DNA from: Aliishimia sp963721175
GTDB lineage: Bacteria > Pseudomonadota > Alphaproteobacteria > Rhodobacterales > Rhodobacteraceae
Length of the DNA: 64,000 nucleotides
Reading direction: 5' to 3'
Assembly (NCBI GenBank): GCA_963721175.1
Contig: CAVRIG010000007.1
Coordinates: forward strand, 124,001 to 188,000
The notes beneath the pieces are model-generated. The model did not search any database, had not been told where the DNA came from, and saw only the letters and a list, made by a program, of their open reading frames with translations. Position 1 is the stretch's first letter. Each line of letters starts with the position of its first letter. Shown piece by piece: positions 19,280-29,413 of this stretch. A program made the position numbers and the translations under genes.

Positions 19280-19606
19280 CGTGATCTCCGTGTTCGGCAG
19301 ATTTCGTCGGAAGGGCGACGGTTTTCCGTGACCGGTTGAAGCCGAACTTGCCAGATGATGCCAATGTTTGCAATATTTAATCCGTAGGTTCATATAGTGA
19401 ACCACCTGGTGACCCGGTTTGCAGAGGTCCTCAACGGGCACACGTACGGAATACCGGAATTGAACCAGAAGACCGTCGCGGGTACGTCTGAAGACAAGCC
19501 GTCCGTTCGGGCGGTTGCAGTGTCGGGACCGCGCCAATGCAGCCCTGTCGCATTTTGCGGCCGGACGCGTTAAACTCCCGACTATTCGCCGCGCAGAGTT
19601 TGTCAT
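19280..19606. other. 327-bp intergenic region between divergent genes
   Basis: This region separates the aminotransferase (minus) from the caspase-like gene (plus). It holds a perfect 17-bp palindrome, listed separately, and an AT-rich patch at about 19360-19382 unlike the surrounding GC-rich DNA, consistent with promoters. No RNA gene or additional coding frame is convincing. Confidence 0.5.
19387..19403. promoter_or_regulatory. Perfect palindrome, candidate operator of the aminotransferase operon
   Basis: GGTTCA-TATAG-TGAACC is a perfect 6-bp inverted repeat with a 5-bp spacer, about 108 bp upstream of the aminotransferase start. On the minus strand it overlaps a weak TTCACT-N16-TAAATA promoter-like pair, so binding would repress. 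The shape fits a dimeric helix-turn-helix regulator. No regulator gene lies next to it, so the cognate protein is unknown. Confidence 0.5.
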
Positions 19607-21271
19607 ATGGCCCGTTTGATCACGCAGCTCTTTCTTGCCGCCCTCCTGCTGGTCGGCCTCGCGACCTCCTCCGGCGCGCAACGCGTCGCGCTCGTCATCG
19701 GCAACAGCAAGTACGAACACGCTCCGGCCCTGCCCAACCCGGCCAACGACGCGAAGGATCTCGCGATCGCCTTCGAAGGTGTGGGCTACGAGGTGCGTCT
19801 GCTTCTCGACGCCACCCGCTCGGAGCTTCTCGATGAATTGCGGGCCTTCCGGTACGACAGCCTCGGCGCGGAGCATTCGATCATCTACTACGCCGGGCAT
19901 GGCGTCGAGATCGACCGTCAGAACTTCGTGATTCCGGTGGATTCGGAGCTGGAAGCGGATCTCGACGTCGAATACGAGGCTATTCCCCTGGGGTTGCTGG
20001 TCGCGGCGACATCGGGTGCCAAGGATCTGCAGCTTGTCGTGCTGGACGCCTGCCGCGAAAATCCGTTTCTGGATCAGATGACGCGGACCCTCGCCACCCG
20101 CTCGATCGGCCGCGGACTGGCGCTCTATGAACCCGAAGGCAACTCGCTGGTCGCCTACGCCGCCAAGGAGGGCACGGTGGCGCTCGACGGGACGGGGGAG
20201 AACAGCCCCTATGCCACCGCGTTCCTGCAGGCGCTCGACAAACCCGACCTGGAGATCGGCCAGTTTTTCCGCGAGGTTCGGGACGCGGTCATCGACACGA
20301 CGCAAGGCGCGCAGGAGCCGTTTCTCTATGGCTCGCTGAGTGCCGATCCCATCTATTTCAAGGAGCCCGCCGCGATGCCGCCCGACGCGGCGTCCGTCGC
20401 CCCGAACCGCGCATCGCGAGACACCTTGCTGGCCATCGACATATCCTTCTGGGAAAGCATTCGCGGCAGCGATCAGGCCAGCGACTTCCGCGATTATCTC
20501 GAACGTTTCCCCGAAGGCCAGTTCAGCACCCTCGCCGAGCGGCGACTTGCGGCGCTGAAGAAGGAGGAAGAGCCGTCGCGGTCCTCCAACCAGCCGCCCG
20601 CCAATCCCGAGCCCGCGGCGCTTCCCCAGGATTCCAAGAGCGAGGAAATCACGTTGTCGCGCTCCGGCGCGCGGGACCTTCAGGCGCGGCTCAACATCCT
20701 CGGGTTCAGCGCCGGGATCGAAGATGGCCTCCCTGGGCCCCGGACGAAGCGCGCCGTGGCTGCGTTCCGAGCGGACCGCGACATCGGCGAAGGAGATCTC
20801 ATCGACCGCGCGGTGCTCGACCGGCTCGCCTCGGAGGTATCCGCGAGCCGGCTTGCCGCCTACCGCGACCGGTCCCGCCCGTCGCAGCCCAGCCCGCAAC
20901 CGAAATCGACGCCGGCACGTCCTTCGGCTCCGCAAACCGCCGCGCCACAGGCCGCGGCGCCGCAGCCCTCCGGAAACCTTGGCGGATTCGTCGGTCGGAC
21001 CTATTGCCGGAAGCGCGGGAACCTGATCGAAAACGGCCAGTATTTCAGCGACCGGCCGATCCGGTGCTACACGATCCTCTCGCTGAGCCAGAACGCGATC
21101 ACCTACAGATCCACGGTCCGTCAGCAGTACGGGTATCCGGTCCAGTCCTCGACCTTCACGCGTCCGCGGTCAGGCAACCGTGCGTATTCGCCCATCGCCC
21201 TGCCCAGCAGCGGGACCGGGTCCATCACCGCCGGCGGCGCGACGTATGTCGCGTCGAGTATCCAGCGGTAG
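19607..21271 (+). CDS. Exported caspase-like (peptidase C14) protein with peptidoglycan-binding domain
   Basis: A 554-residue protein with a Sec signal (ITQLFLAALLLVGLATSSGAQ). A caspase/metacaspase p20-like domain spans residues about 24-250: it starts RVALVIGNSKYEHAPALPNP, has the catalytic His in IIYYAGHGVEI and the catalytic Cys in VVLDACRENPF. Residues about 345-410 form a peptidoglycan-binding-type domain (RDLQARLNILGFSAGIEDGL). A Pro/Gln/Ala-rich linker and an unrecognised C-terminal domain (about 460-554, with CYTILSLSQNAITYRS) follow. It stands alone between a divergent gene and an IS element. The catalytic pair is intact, so a periplasmic cysteine protease is likely. Confidence 0.85.
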   Translation: MARLITQLFLAALLLVGLATSSGAQRVALVIGNSKYEHAPALPNPANDAKDLAIAFEGVGYEVRLLLDATRSELLDELRAFRYDSLGAEHSIIYYAGHGVEIDRQNFVIPVDSELEADLDVEYEAIPLGLLVAATSGAKDLQLVVLDACRENPFLDQMTRTLATRSIGRGLALYEPEGNSLVAYAAKEGTVALDGTGENSPYATAFLQALDKPDLEIGQFFREVRDAVIDTTQGAQEPFLYGSLSADPIYFKEPAAMPPDAASVAPNRASRDTLLAIDISFWESIRGSDQASDFRDYLERFPEGQFSTLAERRLAALKKEEEPSRSSNQPPANPEPAALPQDSKSEEITLSRSGARDLQARLNILGFSAGIEDGLPGPRTKRAVAAFRADRDIGEGDLIDRAVLDRLASEVSASRLAAYRDRSRPSQPSPQPKSTPARPSAPQTAAPQAAAPQPSGNLGGFVGRTYCRKRGNLIENGQYFSDRPIRCYTILSLSQNAITYRSTVRQQYGYPVQSSTFTRPRSGNRAYSPIALPSSGTGSITAGGATYVASSIQR

Positions 21272-21286
21272 TCGCGACGGTCCGAT

Positions 21287-22341
21287 TAAAGCGTTTCGAC
21301 GTTGACCCGAGACATATCCGGCTGCCGTGAAGTAGTTCCAGCACTCCTGCGTGTCGTAGAGATCACAAATCGCACCGATGGCGTCGAACACCTGTGTGAA
21401 TGTTCGTGCGCCGATCTTTCGGAGATGAGCCTTGAGCTTGGAGAAGGCCTGTTCGATTGGGTTCAGGTCGGGCGAGTAGGGTGGCAGGTAGAGAAACCAG
21501 CATCCGTGGTCTCGGAGTGCGCAGGCGGCCTCGACGTTTCGGTGAGTGGCCAAGTTGTCGAGAACGACGACGGTGCCGGGCTCGATCTCGGGCACCAGCA
21601 CCTTGCGGACGTAGGTGGCAAAGGCCGGGCCGTCCATCGCGCCCTTGATCACCCAGGGCGCGATCAGCGCGTCCGCCGTGAGCCCCGCGATCAGGGTCTG
21701 CGTGCCCCAGCTGCCGAACGGGGCATCCATGGTCAGGCGCTTACCGCGCGGGGCTCGCCCGCGGAGGCGCGTGAGGTTCGTCTTCACGGCGGTTTCGTCG
21801 AGGAACACCACCCGCTCGGGCCGAGCGGCGATGGCGGGGAGACGATGCCTCATCCAGTCGGCACGCTGTCGCCTTACCCTTGCGCGGCGGCGTTCGGTGG
21901 CGACCAGCGACTTTTTTGTACGTGAAGCCGAGCCGGGTCAGCAGCTTGGCGATGGACGAGTGGTGGACCTGGACCCCCTCCGCCTCGGCGAGCGCGTCGC
22001 GCAACTCGAGAGCGTGATGTCGGGGTCCTGCGCGACGAGTTCTTCGATGAAGGCCCGGTGCGGCGCCAACTTGCCCGACCCGGGCGGGCGACCCTGAACC
22101 GCCGGATCGGCATGTCCCTCGTCCTGATCTGCCGCGCTCATCGGGCGCCGGTAGCGGGCGAAACCTTCAGTCGCGCCGCAGCGGCACGCCCGCGAATCCT
22201 TCCTCAATGTACGTCCGAAACCGCGATCGAAGCGCTGACGGCAAAGGTGCTGACATCATCCATCCTCCTGAACAGGATGAATCACACCGCGTCCCTCATG
22301 GGAAATCCCGCACGATTCAAGTTTTGGCCGAAAGGCTTCAG
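21287..22341 (-). mobile_element. IS630-family insertion sequence, degraded
   Basis: The transposase gene occupies most of this element. Possible imperfect terminal repeats are AAGCGTTTCGAC at 21289-21300 and, inverted, GCCGAAAGGCTT at 22327-22338 (10 of 12 matching). A TA next to the left end fits IS630 target choice. The exact ends are uncertain because the repeats are short and diverged. It lies between the caspase-like and flavodoxin genes and interrupts no recognisable gene. Confidence 0.6.
21290..22259 (-). pseudogene. IS630-family transposase, several frame breaks and a stop
   Basis: Reading from ATG at 22259 (AGGAGG just upstream) gives MMSAPLPSALRSRFRTYIEEG, then in other frames AARLKVSPATGAR, EGHADPAVQGRPPGSGKLAPH, LRDALAEAEGVQVHHSSIAK and the DDE domain VVFLDETAVKTNL, VVLDNLATHR and LPPYSPDLNPIEQAFSKLK. 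The three catalytic acidic residues are present (D, D, E). At least three frame changes and a TGA where Trp is expected (GAR*ARQIR) prevent a continuous product. The frame also runs through the presumed terminal repeat with no clean stop. Confidence 0.75.
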
Positions 22342-22359
22342 GCGCCACATTCCGGTATC

Positions 22360-22842
22360 TCAGAAGGCGCCCATGCTCAGTCCCGCGCCGATCGCGGCAC
22401 CGAGATCGCGGCAGAGCGCGAGTTGATCTTCCGGAATTTTCTTCGGCGCCAGGATCGCCTCCGCGCTTTGCGCATGGGTGCACACGATCAGCGGCGGCTG
22501 CACCTCGCGGAGCCGCCACCCTTGCGCGATGCGGGCGGTCTGCCGTGCTGCATTCTCGCCGTCCGACCCGGCGCAGATCATCTGGGCGTAGGGGCGCCCT
22601 TCGATCCGTCCGAGAACCGGGTAATAGCTGCGGTCGAAGAAATCCTTCATCACCCCCGCGATCGCGGCCAGGTTTTCCGGCGCACAGAAAACATACCCGT
22701 CCGCCTGCAGGAGATCGTCGGGCCCGGCCGCTTCGGCCGTCTTAAGCACCGTCGTCACTTCGTCCCTGGCGGCTTCGGCAGCCGCTTCGGCCATCTGCCG
22801 GCTGCCGCCGGTGCGCGTGAAATAGACGATGAGCAGTTCCAT
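22360..22842 (-). CDS. Flavodoxin-like / NADPH-dependent FMN reductase-type protein
   Basis: A 160-residue flavodoxin fold. The N-terminal MELLIVYFTRTGGSRQMAEAAAEAA is the phosphate-binding loop for FMN, and GYVFCAPENLAAIAGVMKDFFDR fits the second FMN loop. Start ATG at 22842. It lies in the same direction as the allophanate hydrolase upstream (56 bp gap) and could be co-transcribed. A quinone or nitro reductase role is possible but unproven. Confidence 0.78.
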   Translation of the reverse strand: MELLIVYFTRTGGSRQMAEAAAEAARDEVTTVLKTAEAAGPDDLLQADGYVFCAPENLAAIAGVMKDFFDRSYYPVLGRIEGRPYAQMICAGSDGENAARQTARIAQGWRLREVQPPLIVCTHAQSAEAILAPKKIPEDQLALCRDLGAAIGAGLSMGAF

Positions 22843-22898
22843 GCCCGAAGAATAGTGGCGAATGTGCCGGTGTGAAACAGGCGCCGTGCCTCTTGGAT

Positions 22899-24734
22899 CT
22901 ATTCGGCGCTGATCCGGTCCCGCGTCCGGCCGTGTTTCAGATACTTGCGCCACCCGCCGAACGACGTGATGTCCTGCGCGGTCTCGACGGCCGATGCTTC
23001 GACGACGAAGCCCTTGCAGGTCCGGTGATCCGAAAGCTCGACGGTTCCGATGGCGAGCGGCGCCTGCACCCGCGCCATGAAGGCGCCGACCCCGGTTGTG
23101 TCGAGCGCCCAGAGTTCGACCTCGACCGACTGACCATCCCGGTTGACCCGGAGCAGACCGGGCTTGGGCACTCCCGTGCCGGCAAGCGCGAAGAGCCTGT
23201 ACTCCGCGCTGGTCCGCGCGGGTCCGAGGCAGCGCGCGCCTAGATCCGTGAGTTCGTGGTTCAGCGGTAGCCCCGACATGTGCGCGCCGACGGCGGCCAG
23301 AACGACCTCATCCGGACGCACGTCTTCGGTGGCGGGCATGGGCGAGGGTCGGGGAAGATTTGCGCCGGGAGAAATCGCGGCGTCCGTTTCCACGCGGGCG
23401 GCGAACGCAGCGAGTAGCCCGTCCTGCCCGGACGGAGCAAGAAGCGTCACGCTCCCGGGACGGCCATCGCTGCGCGGCGCCGTCGGCACGGCAATCCCGC
23501 ACATATCCATCAGGTTCACGAAATTGGTATAGGTGCCCAGCCTGGAGTTCGGCCCGATCGGATCAGCCTCGAGATCGGCGAGACTGTAGAATGTCGGGAT
23601 CGTCGGGACGCAGAGCATGTCGACCCCCTTCAGAATCGGCTCCGCCGCGCGTTTCAGGTCGGCCAGCCGGTAGAAGCCGCGAAAGGCGTCGACGGCGCTG
23701 AGACCATCTGCCGCCGAGACGATGTGCGCGGTGACCGGATGCAGGGACTCGGGCGCCTCGCGGATCACGTCCTCGATCGCGGCCATGCGTTCGGCAACCC
23801 AGGCGCCCTCGTAGAGCATCCGGGCCACGTCATGGAGCGGCCCGAAATCCACCGGCCGCACCTCCGCGCCCAGGGCCGAGAGGCGATCCAGCGCCGCGTC
23901 GAAGGCTGCTTCCTGCGCGGTGTCGCCGAAGAACACCCGCGAGGCGCCTTCGGGAACGCCGATCACCGGCGCGGGCCGCTGATCGATGGCTGGTGTCGGC
24001 AGGGCGCGGGAATAGCTGTCGGCTGCGTCGTATCCCGCCGCGACCTGCAGCACGCGCCATCCATCCGCGATGCCCGCCGAAAAAACCGAAACCGTGTCGA
24101 GCGACCGGCAGGCGGGCACCACGCCCGACGAACTCAGGAGGCCGAGAGTGGGCTTGATCCCGACGATATTGTTGAGCGCGGCGGGAACGCGACCCGACCC
24201 GGCGGTGTCCGTGCCCAAGGCGAAGCTGACGATGCCCTGCGCGACCGCCACGGCGGACCCGGAAGACGAGCCGCCCGGCACGAGGGCGGGATCGAGCGCG
24301 TTGCGCGGAACCGGATAGGGCGTCCGCACACCGACGAGCCCGGTCGCGAACTGGTCGAGATTCGTCTTGCCGATCACAAGCGCCCCGGCCGCACGCAGCC
24401 GCGCCACGACGAAAGCGTCCCCGCCCGGGTCATAGGCGAAATCCGGGCAGCCGGCGGTCGTGGGCACGCCCGCCACGTCGATATTGTCCTTGACCGCGAA
24501 CGGCACGCCCCAGAGCGGATAGAGCACCGGATCGAAGGGCGGCAGAGCTTCGGCATCACGGGCCACATCTTCCGACGGCCGCAAGGTGATGAAGATCCCG
24601 GGATCATCCACGGCAGAGATGCGCGCATGGATCTCCGCCAGAACCTGCGCGGGGCTGTCACCTGCGGCAAACCTGCCCTGCAGGACGTCAATTCCAAGGT
24701 CGAGGCTACGTGTCACGATCCTGTCCGTGTTCAT
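22899..24734 (-). CDS. atzF: Allophanate hydrolase (AtzF-like)
   Basis: A 611-residue amidase-signature enzyme. The catalytic Lys is in PFAVKDNIDVAGVPTTAG and the Ser-rich loop in VPGGSSSGSAVAVAQG, with TAGSGRVPAALNNIVGIKPT completing the signature. The C-terminal 150 residues, after the Ala/Pro-rich linker near SPGANLPRPSPMP, match the separate domain of AtzF/DUR1-type allophanate hydrolases. It cleaves allophanate to ammonia and CO2. No urea carboxylase is present, so allophanate could come from biuret or purine-type breakdown, or from genes elsewhere. The adjacent transporter and regulator are remnants. Confidence 0.88.
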   Translation of the reverse strand: MNTDRIVTRSLDLGIDVLQGRFAAGDSPAQVLAEIHARISAVDDPGIFITLRPSEDVARDAEALPPFDPVLYPLWGVPFAVKDNIDVAGVPTTAGCPDFAYDPGGDAFVVARLRAAGALVIGKTNLDQFATGLVGVRTPYPVPRNALDPALVPGGSSSGSAVAVAQGIVSFALGTDTAGSGRVPAALNNIVGIKPTLGLLSSSGVVPACRSLDTVSVFSAGIADGWRVLQVAAGYDAADSYSRALPTPAIDQRPAPVIGVPEGASRVFFGDTAQEAAFDAALDRLSALGAEVRPVDFGPLHDVARMLYEGAWVAERMAAIEDVIREAPESLHPVTAHIVSAADGLSAVDAFRGFYRLADLKRAAEPILKGVDMLCVPTIPTFYSLADLEADPIGPNSRLGTYTNFVNLMDMCGIAVPTAPRSDGRPGSVTLLAPSGQDGLLAAFAARVETDAAISPGANLPRPSPMPATEDVRPDEVVLAAVGAHMSGLPLNHELTDLGARCLGPARTSAEYRLFALAGTGVPKPGLLRVNRDGQSVEVELWALDTTGVGAFMARVQAPLAIGTVELSDHRTCKGFVVEASAVETAQDITSFGGWRKYLKHGRTRDRISAE

Positions 24735-24904
24735 TCACCTTGGAGGGAACCTACCGGTTTAGTCCATTGGATCAAGACCGCACATCCCTCGGCCGACCAG
24801 ACTGAATGCGCCGGGAATGTCTGCCGCGACCTACATCCTGGGACGTCGATCCGATCACGCCCTCGACGAGGCAGTTCACGCTTTCGAGCGCCACGTGGAG
24901 TCGC

Positions 24905-25413
24905 CTTGGCGGCGACGAGTTCGATCTTCTTCGTCTTGATTGCATGGCCTGCCGCGATCCGGCTGAGGTTTTGCACCATGCCGATATAGCCGAAACAGGA
25001 GCCGGTATTCTCCGGCATGCCCTCGGACCAGAGCCCGCCGCATTGCCAGAACTGGACGTCCGGACAATTTGGCGCGGCTTTCAGGATGTGCGGGTCGGAA
25101 TAGCTGAAGGAGGTCGGAAAGAGCAGCGACGCGCCATCGAAATTGATCATCGACTCCATTGTCTGCTGCACGTCCTGGGTTTCGGCGACGTTCTCTTGCT
25201 CGATGACCGTGACGCCCTCCAACGCCTTCACGGCGGCCGCGCCCTTGGCATAGGCCTGGTTGTAACCGTGATCGTCGCGCAGACCGACATAGATGAAGCC
25301 GACGGTCAGATTCCGGCTGACCGCACCGGCGTGGCAAGACCGCCCAAGGCGGCGGTCCCGGCAATTCCGGCCGTGGTCGACATGAAACGGCGGCGTGTCA
25401 GGAGTTCGGCCAT
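24905..25413 (-). pseudogene. BMP-family ABC substrate-binding protein, truncated remnant
   Basis: The start at 25413 encodes a twin-arginine signal (LLTRRRFMSTTAGIAGTAALGG). After a one-base deletion near 25315 the reading continues as NLTVGFIYVGLRDDHGYNQAYAKG and then TVIEQENVAETQDVQQTMES and GYIGMVQNLSRIAAGHAIK, typical of BMP/Med-type receptors for nucleosides or purines. The sequence stops resembling the family after KKIELVAAK, so about the C-terminal half is missing and about 170 bp of unrelated DNA precedes atzF. This is a true remnant, not only a frameshift. Confidence 0.75.
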
Positions 25414-25535
25414 ATCGTCACAATTTCGCAAGTGTTCTCCTCCGGCTTTGCCGGTTGAATTCACGATACGCTGGGCGCCGCTGTTGTCTGCTGCCAAGTT
25501 GGAAGCGTTGCGGCTCAAGAATTGCAGCGGTCATC

Positions 25536-25959
25536 ATGAGATACCTGGAAACGCTCGATTTCATCGAGGCGATCAACCGCGCGGGTTCGATCCGGGGTTC
25601 CGGGGTGCGGCGGATTCGCTATCCATCACCTCGACGACGATCGATCGGCGGCTGCTCGGCATCGCAGTGCGGCGGTCGTCGTCCCTGATCACCCCGGACA
25701 TCGAATCCGACAGCTTCGTATTCCTGCGCTGCTACCCCGCCCCGAGCACATGATAACGTTCCAGATACCGATCGGACTGCCGAAAGAGGACGGCGTGGAC
25801 CGTAATGTGTCCCGCCCAATCGGCAAGCGCGGTGTCCCCGCCGGGCCGCTCTACCTCGCGCAGATGCGGGGGCGCGCGCTGCCCGTGGCGGCCGCGAACT
25901 TCGCCCGCCAAATCGCCCGCGCGCTTGATGCCGCACCCGGCGGCGACGCACTCGCATGA
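25536..25959 (+). pseudogene. LysR-family regulator, internal deletion remnant
   Basis: The 5' part encodes a LysR helix-turn-helix: MRYLETLDFIEAINRAGSIR, then after a frame change AADSLSITSTTIDRRLLG. The 3' part, from about 25750, encodes the C-terminal end of an effector domain (VSRPIGKRGVPAGPLYLAQM, then RALPVAAANFARQIA). The roughly 200 residues between are missing. It is divergent from the BMP remnant, so the locus was probably a LysR-controlled transporter/allophanate hydrolase unit that has decayed. Confidence 0.65.
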
Positions 25960-26132
25960 GTGGCTCGGCAGGCGGCCTGCGCACGGACAATCGCGGCCCG
26001 GCGCCACGATCCCGGAAGAGGTTTCTGTCGGCCTGCCCTGCGGGCACGGTTGACATTCCGCCGCTCAGTCCGGACATTTTCGGTCAGCGAAAAGAAGCGC
26101 CAAGCGCTTCGCTGAACATGGGAGGATCATTC

Positions 26133-27290
26133 ATGCGTATGACTTCAATCGTGGCCGCCTGCGCGGTCATGTCGGCACCTGCCTTCGCGCAGGACGTCGA
26201 GTTGCCGGATCAGGTCACCTGGACGGCTTACGACACCGGTTCGGCCGGCTACAACCAGGCCGTCGCCATCGGCGCGGCGCTTCAGGACGCGCTCGGCGTG
26301 AACCTGCGCGTCCTGCCCGGCAAGAACGACGTCGCCCGCACCGAACCGGTGCGTCAGGGCAAGGTCCAGTTTTCGGCCAATGGTGTCGGCGGATCGTTCA
26401 TGGCGCAGGAAGGCGTGTTCGAATTCGGATCGGAGAACTGGGGCCCGCAGCAGGTCCGGGTTCTGGCGGCCAACAATGGCGGCACGGTCGGGCTGTCGCT
26501 CGCCGTCGCGGCAGAGGCCTGCGAGCAGGCCGGCAAACCGGATTGCGAGGGCTTCAAGTATGCCGACATCAAGGGCATGCGCGTCGCCTGGGTCAAGGGC
26601 GCGCCCGCGCTCAACATCAACAACGACGCCTAGCTGGCCTATGGCGGGCTGACCTGGGACGATGTGGAGAGGGTCGAGTTCGGCGGCTTCGGCGACAGCT
26701 GGAAGGGCATGATCGACGGCAGCGTCGACGCCGCCTTCGCGTCCACCAACTCGGGGCGGGCCTATGAGGCCGAGTCCGGCCCGCGCGGCGTCTACTGGCC
26801 GCCGATCGACCCGGAGAACGCCGAAGGATTCGCGCGGATGGCCGAGGTGGCCCCGTTCTTCTCCCCGATGGTCGCGACCGTCGGCGCCGGCATCGACGGC
26901 ACCGACGGCGCGCCCACCGCGGGCTTTGCCTACCCGGTCCTGATGACCTATGCCGAGCAGGACGCGGATCTGGTCTACAACATGACCAAGGCCATGTTCG
27001 AGCTACTTCGACGATTACGAGGCGAGGCGCCCGGCATCGACGGCTGGGCGCTCGACCAGCAGACTTCACTGGGTGGTCCCGTACCACGAGGGTGCGATCC
27101 GCTACTACAAGGAGGCCGGCGTCTGGAGCGAGGAGGCGCAGAAGCACAACGACATGCTCATCGCCCGCCAGGATGCGCTGCTGCGGCCTGGGAAGAGCTC
27201 AAGGCCGAAGACCCGGACGACTGGGAGCAGGCCTGGGAACAGAAGCGCCGCGACGCGCTCTCCGCCGGCGGATTTTCCGTCGTCTTCTGA
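26133..27290 (+). pseudogene. TAXI-family TRAP transporter solute receptor (in-frame TAG and frame breaks)
   Basis: ATG at 26133 follows GGGAGGA and opens a signal peptide (MTSIVAACAVMSAPAFAQ). The mature part has the TAXI features TAYDTGSAGYNQAVAIGAAL and FSANGVGGSFMAQEG. TAG at 26632-26634 falls where Tyr is expected (NNDA-*-LAYGGLTWDDV). Frame changes follow at about 27003, 27025, 27060 and 27190, after which HWVVPYHEGAIRYYKEAG and WEELKAEDPDDWEQAW are family-like. Partner of the fused permease that follows. Ligand unknown; TAXI systems typically import carboxylates. Confidence 0.78.
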
Positions 27291-27369
27291 ACCCGCCTGG
27301 CGGAAAACGGCGGTCCGGCACGCCCGGGCCGCCCACACCCGGCCGCGCCGCCCGAGCAGGTAGGACCAG

Positions 27370-29369
27370 ATGACCGACGCCGCTGACCAAAGCCGTGGCC
27401 AAGCCGCGATCGAGGCCGAACTCGCCGCAGAGCGGCAGGTCTTTTCGGGGCCCGCGCGGTGGATGATCATCGCCTGCACGCTCGCCGCGATCGTGCTCGC
27501 GATCAACCAGCTCTTCAACCTGCGCATCGCGAATTACGCGCTGCTGGAGGGGATGTATCTCTACGTCCTCTCCGGGCTTTTCTTTAGCCTCACCTTCCTC
27601 ACCTTCCGCGCTTACGGGCCGCCGTCCAGCCGACGTACCTTGGTACGACTGGGCTCTTGCGTCGCGCGACGCTGCCGTCGCGGGATATTTCGTGGCGACC
27701 GCGGATGAAAGCCTCAGTTCCGGCTGGGAATACGCCGCGCCGGACACCGCAAAATGGATGTCCATCCTCTTCTACCTGCTGATCCTCGAGGGGACGCGCC
27801 GCGCGGGCGGGCTGGTGCTCTTCGCCATCGTGCTGCTCTTCTCGCTTTACCCGACCTTCGCGGAACATGTCCCCGATCCGCTCAGCGGCTTCACCCAGCC
27901 ATTCCTCGACGTCGTGCCCTTCTTCATGATCTCGTCGGAGGCGTCCTTCGGCATCCCGATGCGGGCCTTCGGTACGCTCGTCATCGGCTTCATCCTCTTC
28001 GGCGCGGTGCTGCAGTTCACCGGCGGGGGCAAGCTTCTTCAACGATCTCGCGATGGCGCTCGTGGGCGGCTACCGGGGCGGGGCGGGCAAGGTGTCGATC
28101 TTCGCATCGGGGTTCATGGGATCGATGTCGGGATCGGTGATCTCCAACGTGCTCACGACCGGTGCGGTCTCCATCCCGGCGATGAAGACCAGCGGCTTTT
28201 CCGCACGCTACGCCGCCGCGACCGAAGCCTGCGCCTCGACCGGCGGCGTGCTGATGCCGCCGATCATGGGGGCCACCGCCTTCGTCATGGCGTCGTGGCT
28301 GGGGCGGCCCTATGTCGAGATCATGCTGGCCGCGGCGATCCCGTCGCTGCTCTATTACTTCGGGCTCTTCGTCCAGATCGACGCCTATTCCGCGCGGCGC
28401 GGGCTCCCCGGACTGTCGCGCGAGGAGCTGCCGCAGGTCTGGCAGACACTTGCAGCAGGGCTGGCTCTACATCGCGGTCTTCGTGCTGCTCATCTATCTG
28501 ATGATCGCCTTCAGGTGGGAGACGACCGCGCCCTTCTATGCTGTGGTGCTGCTTCTGGTCTTCAACCAGTCTGCGGCGCACAGGATCGCGTCTCCTGGCA
28601 GGGCTTTCTCGACATCATCGTCTCCGTCGGCCGCACCCTGTCCGAAATCGTGGCGGTGCTGCTGGGCATCGGCATGATCGTCGGCGCGTTCCAGGCGACC
28701 GGCCTGACCGGGCCGCTGGCGAACGAGCTGGTGCACATGGCCGGCAATTCGGTCCCGATGCTGCTGCTGATGGGCGCGCTGACCTCCTTCATCTTCGGAA
28801 TGGGGATGACGGTCACCGCCTGCTACATCTTTCTCGCCGTCGTTCTGGCGCCGGCGCTGGTGCAGGCCGGGCTGAACGAACTGGCCGTGCACCTCTTCAT
28901 CCTCTACTGGGGGATGGTCAGCTTCATCACGCCGCCCGTTGCTCTCGGCGCTTTTTCCGCGGCGAGCATGGCGGGGGCTCCGGCCATGCGCAGCGGGTTC
29001 GAGGCGATGAAGCTCGGCGGCGTGATCTACTTCGTGCCCTTCTTCTTCGTGCTCAATCCCGCGCTCATCGGCCAGGGGACGGCGTCCGAAGTCATCATCG
29101 TCCTCGTTTGCGCGCTGATCGGGGTCTGGTTCATCGCCTCGGCGCTGCAGGGCTACATCAGTTTCGTCGGCCCCCTGCATACGGGTCTGGTCAACGCCGC
29201 GATGCGGTTCCTGCTCTTCGCCGCGGGTCTGCTCGTGGCGGCGCCCGCCGGCGGTGTGGCGGGCCTCAGCCACTTGATGCTGACGCTCGCAGGCTTTGCG
29301 CTTGCGTTGCCGCCGCTTGCAATGGCCTGGCGAGCGGAGGCGCCGCGGGTGTCCTCGGGCCCGGCGTGA
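27370..29369 (+). pseudogene. TRAP transporter fused permease (TAXI type, DctQM fusion; frame breaks)
   Basis: Start ATG at 27370. The N-terminal part corresponds to the small DctQ-like subunit fused to the large DctM-like permease. Joined segments include WYDWAL, MSILFYLLILEGTRRAGG, NDLAMALVGGYRGGAGKVSI, ASTGGVLMPPIMGATAFVMA and the C-terminal GMVSFITPPVALGAFSAASMAG. Frame changes sit near 27631, 28034, 28448 and 28585. Three are repaired by dropping one base; the last needs one base added. The repaired product has the full length expected for TAXI fused permeases. It would import the ligand bound by the upstream receptor using an ion gradient. Confidence 0.8.
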
Positions 29370-29413
29370 TGGCCCGCGCGAAGCATTGAATGTCAAACAC
29401 ACGGAGAGACCGA

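Noticed and set aside
17921..20935. A 1004-codon open frame on the minus strand
   Set aside because: Only its last 452 codons match an aminotransferase. The upstream part is antisense to the caspase-like gene, runs through the intergenic region, and has the Arg/His/Asp-rich composition of a GC-rich shadow frame.
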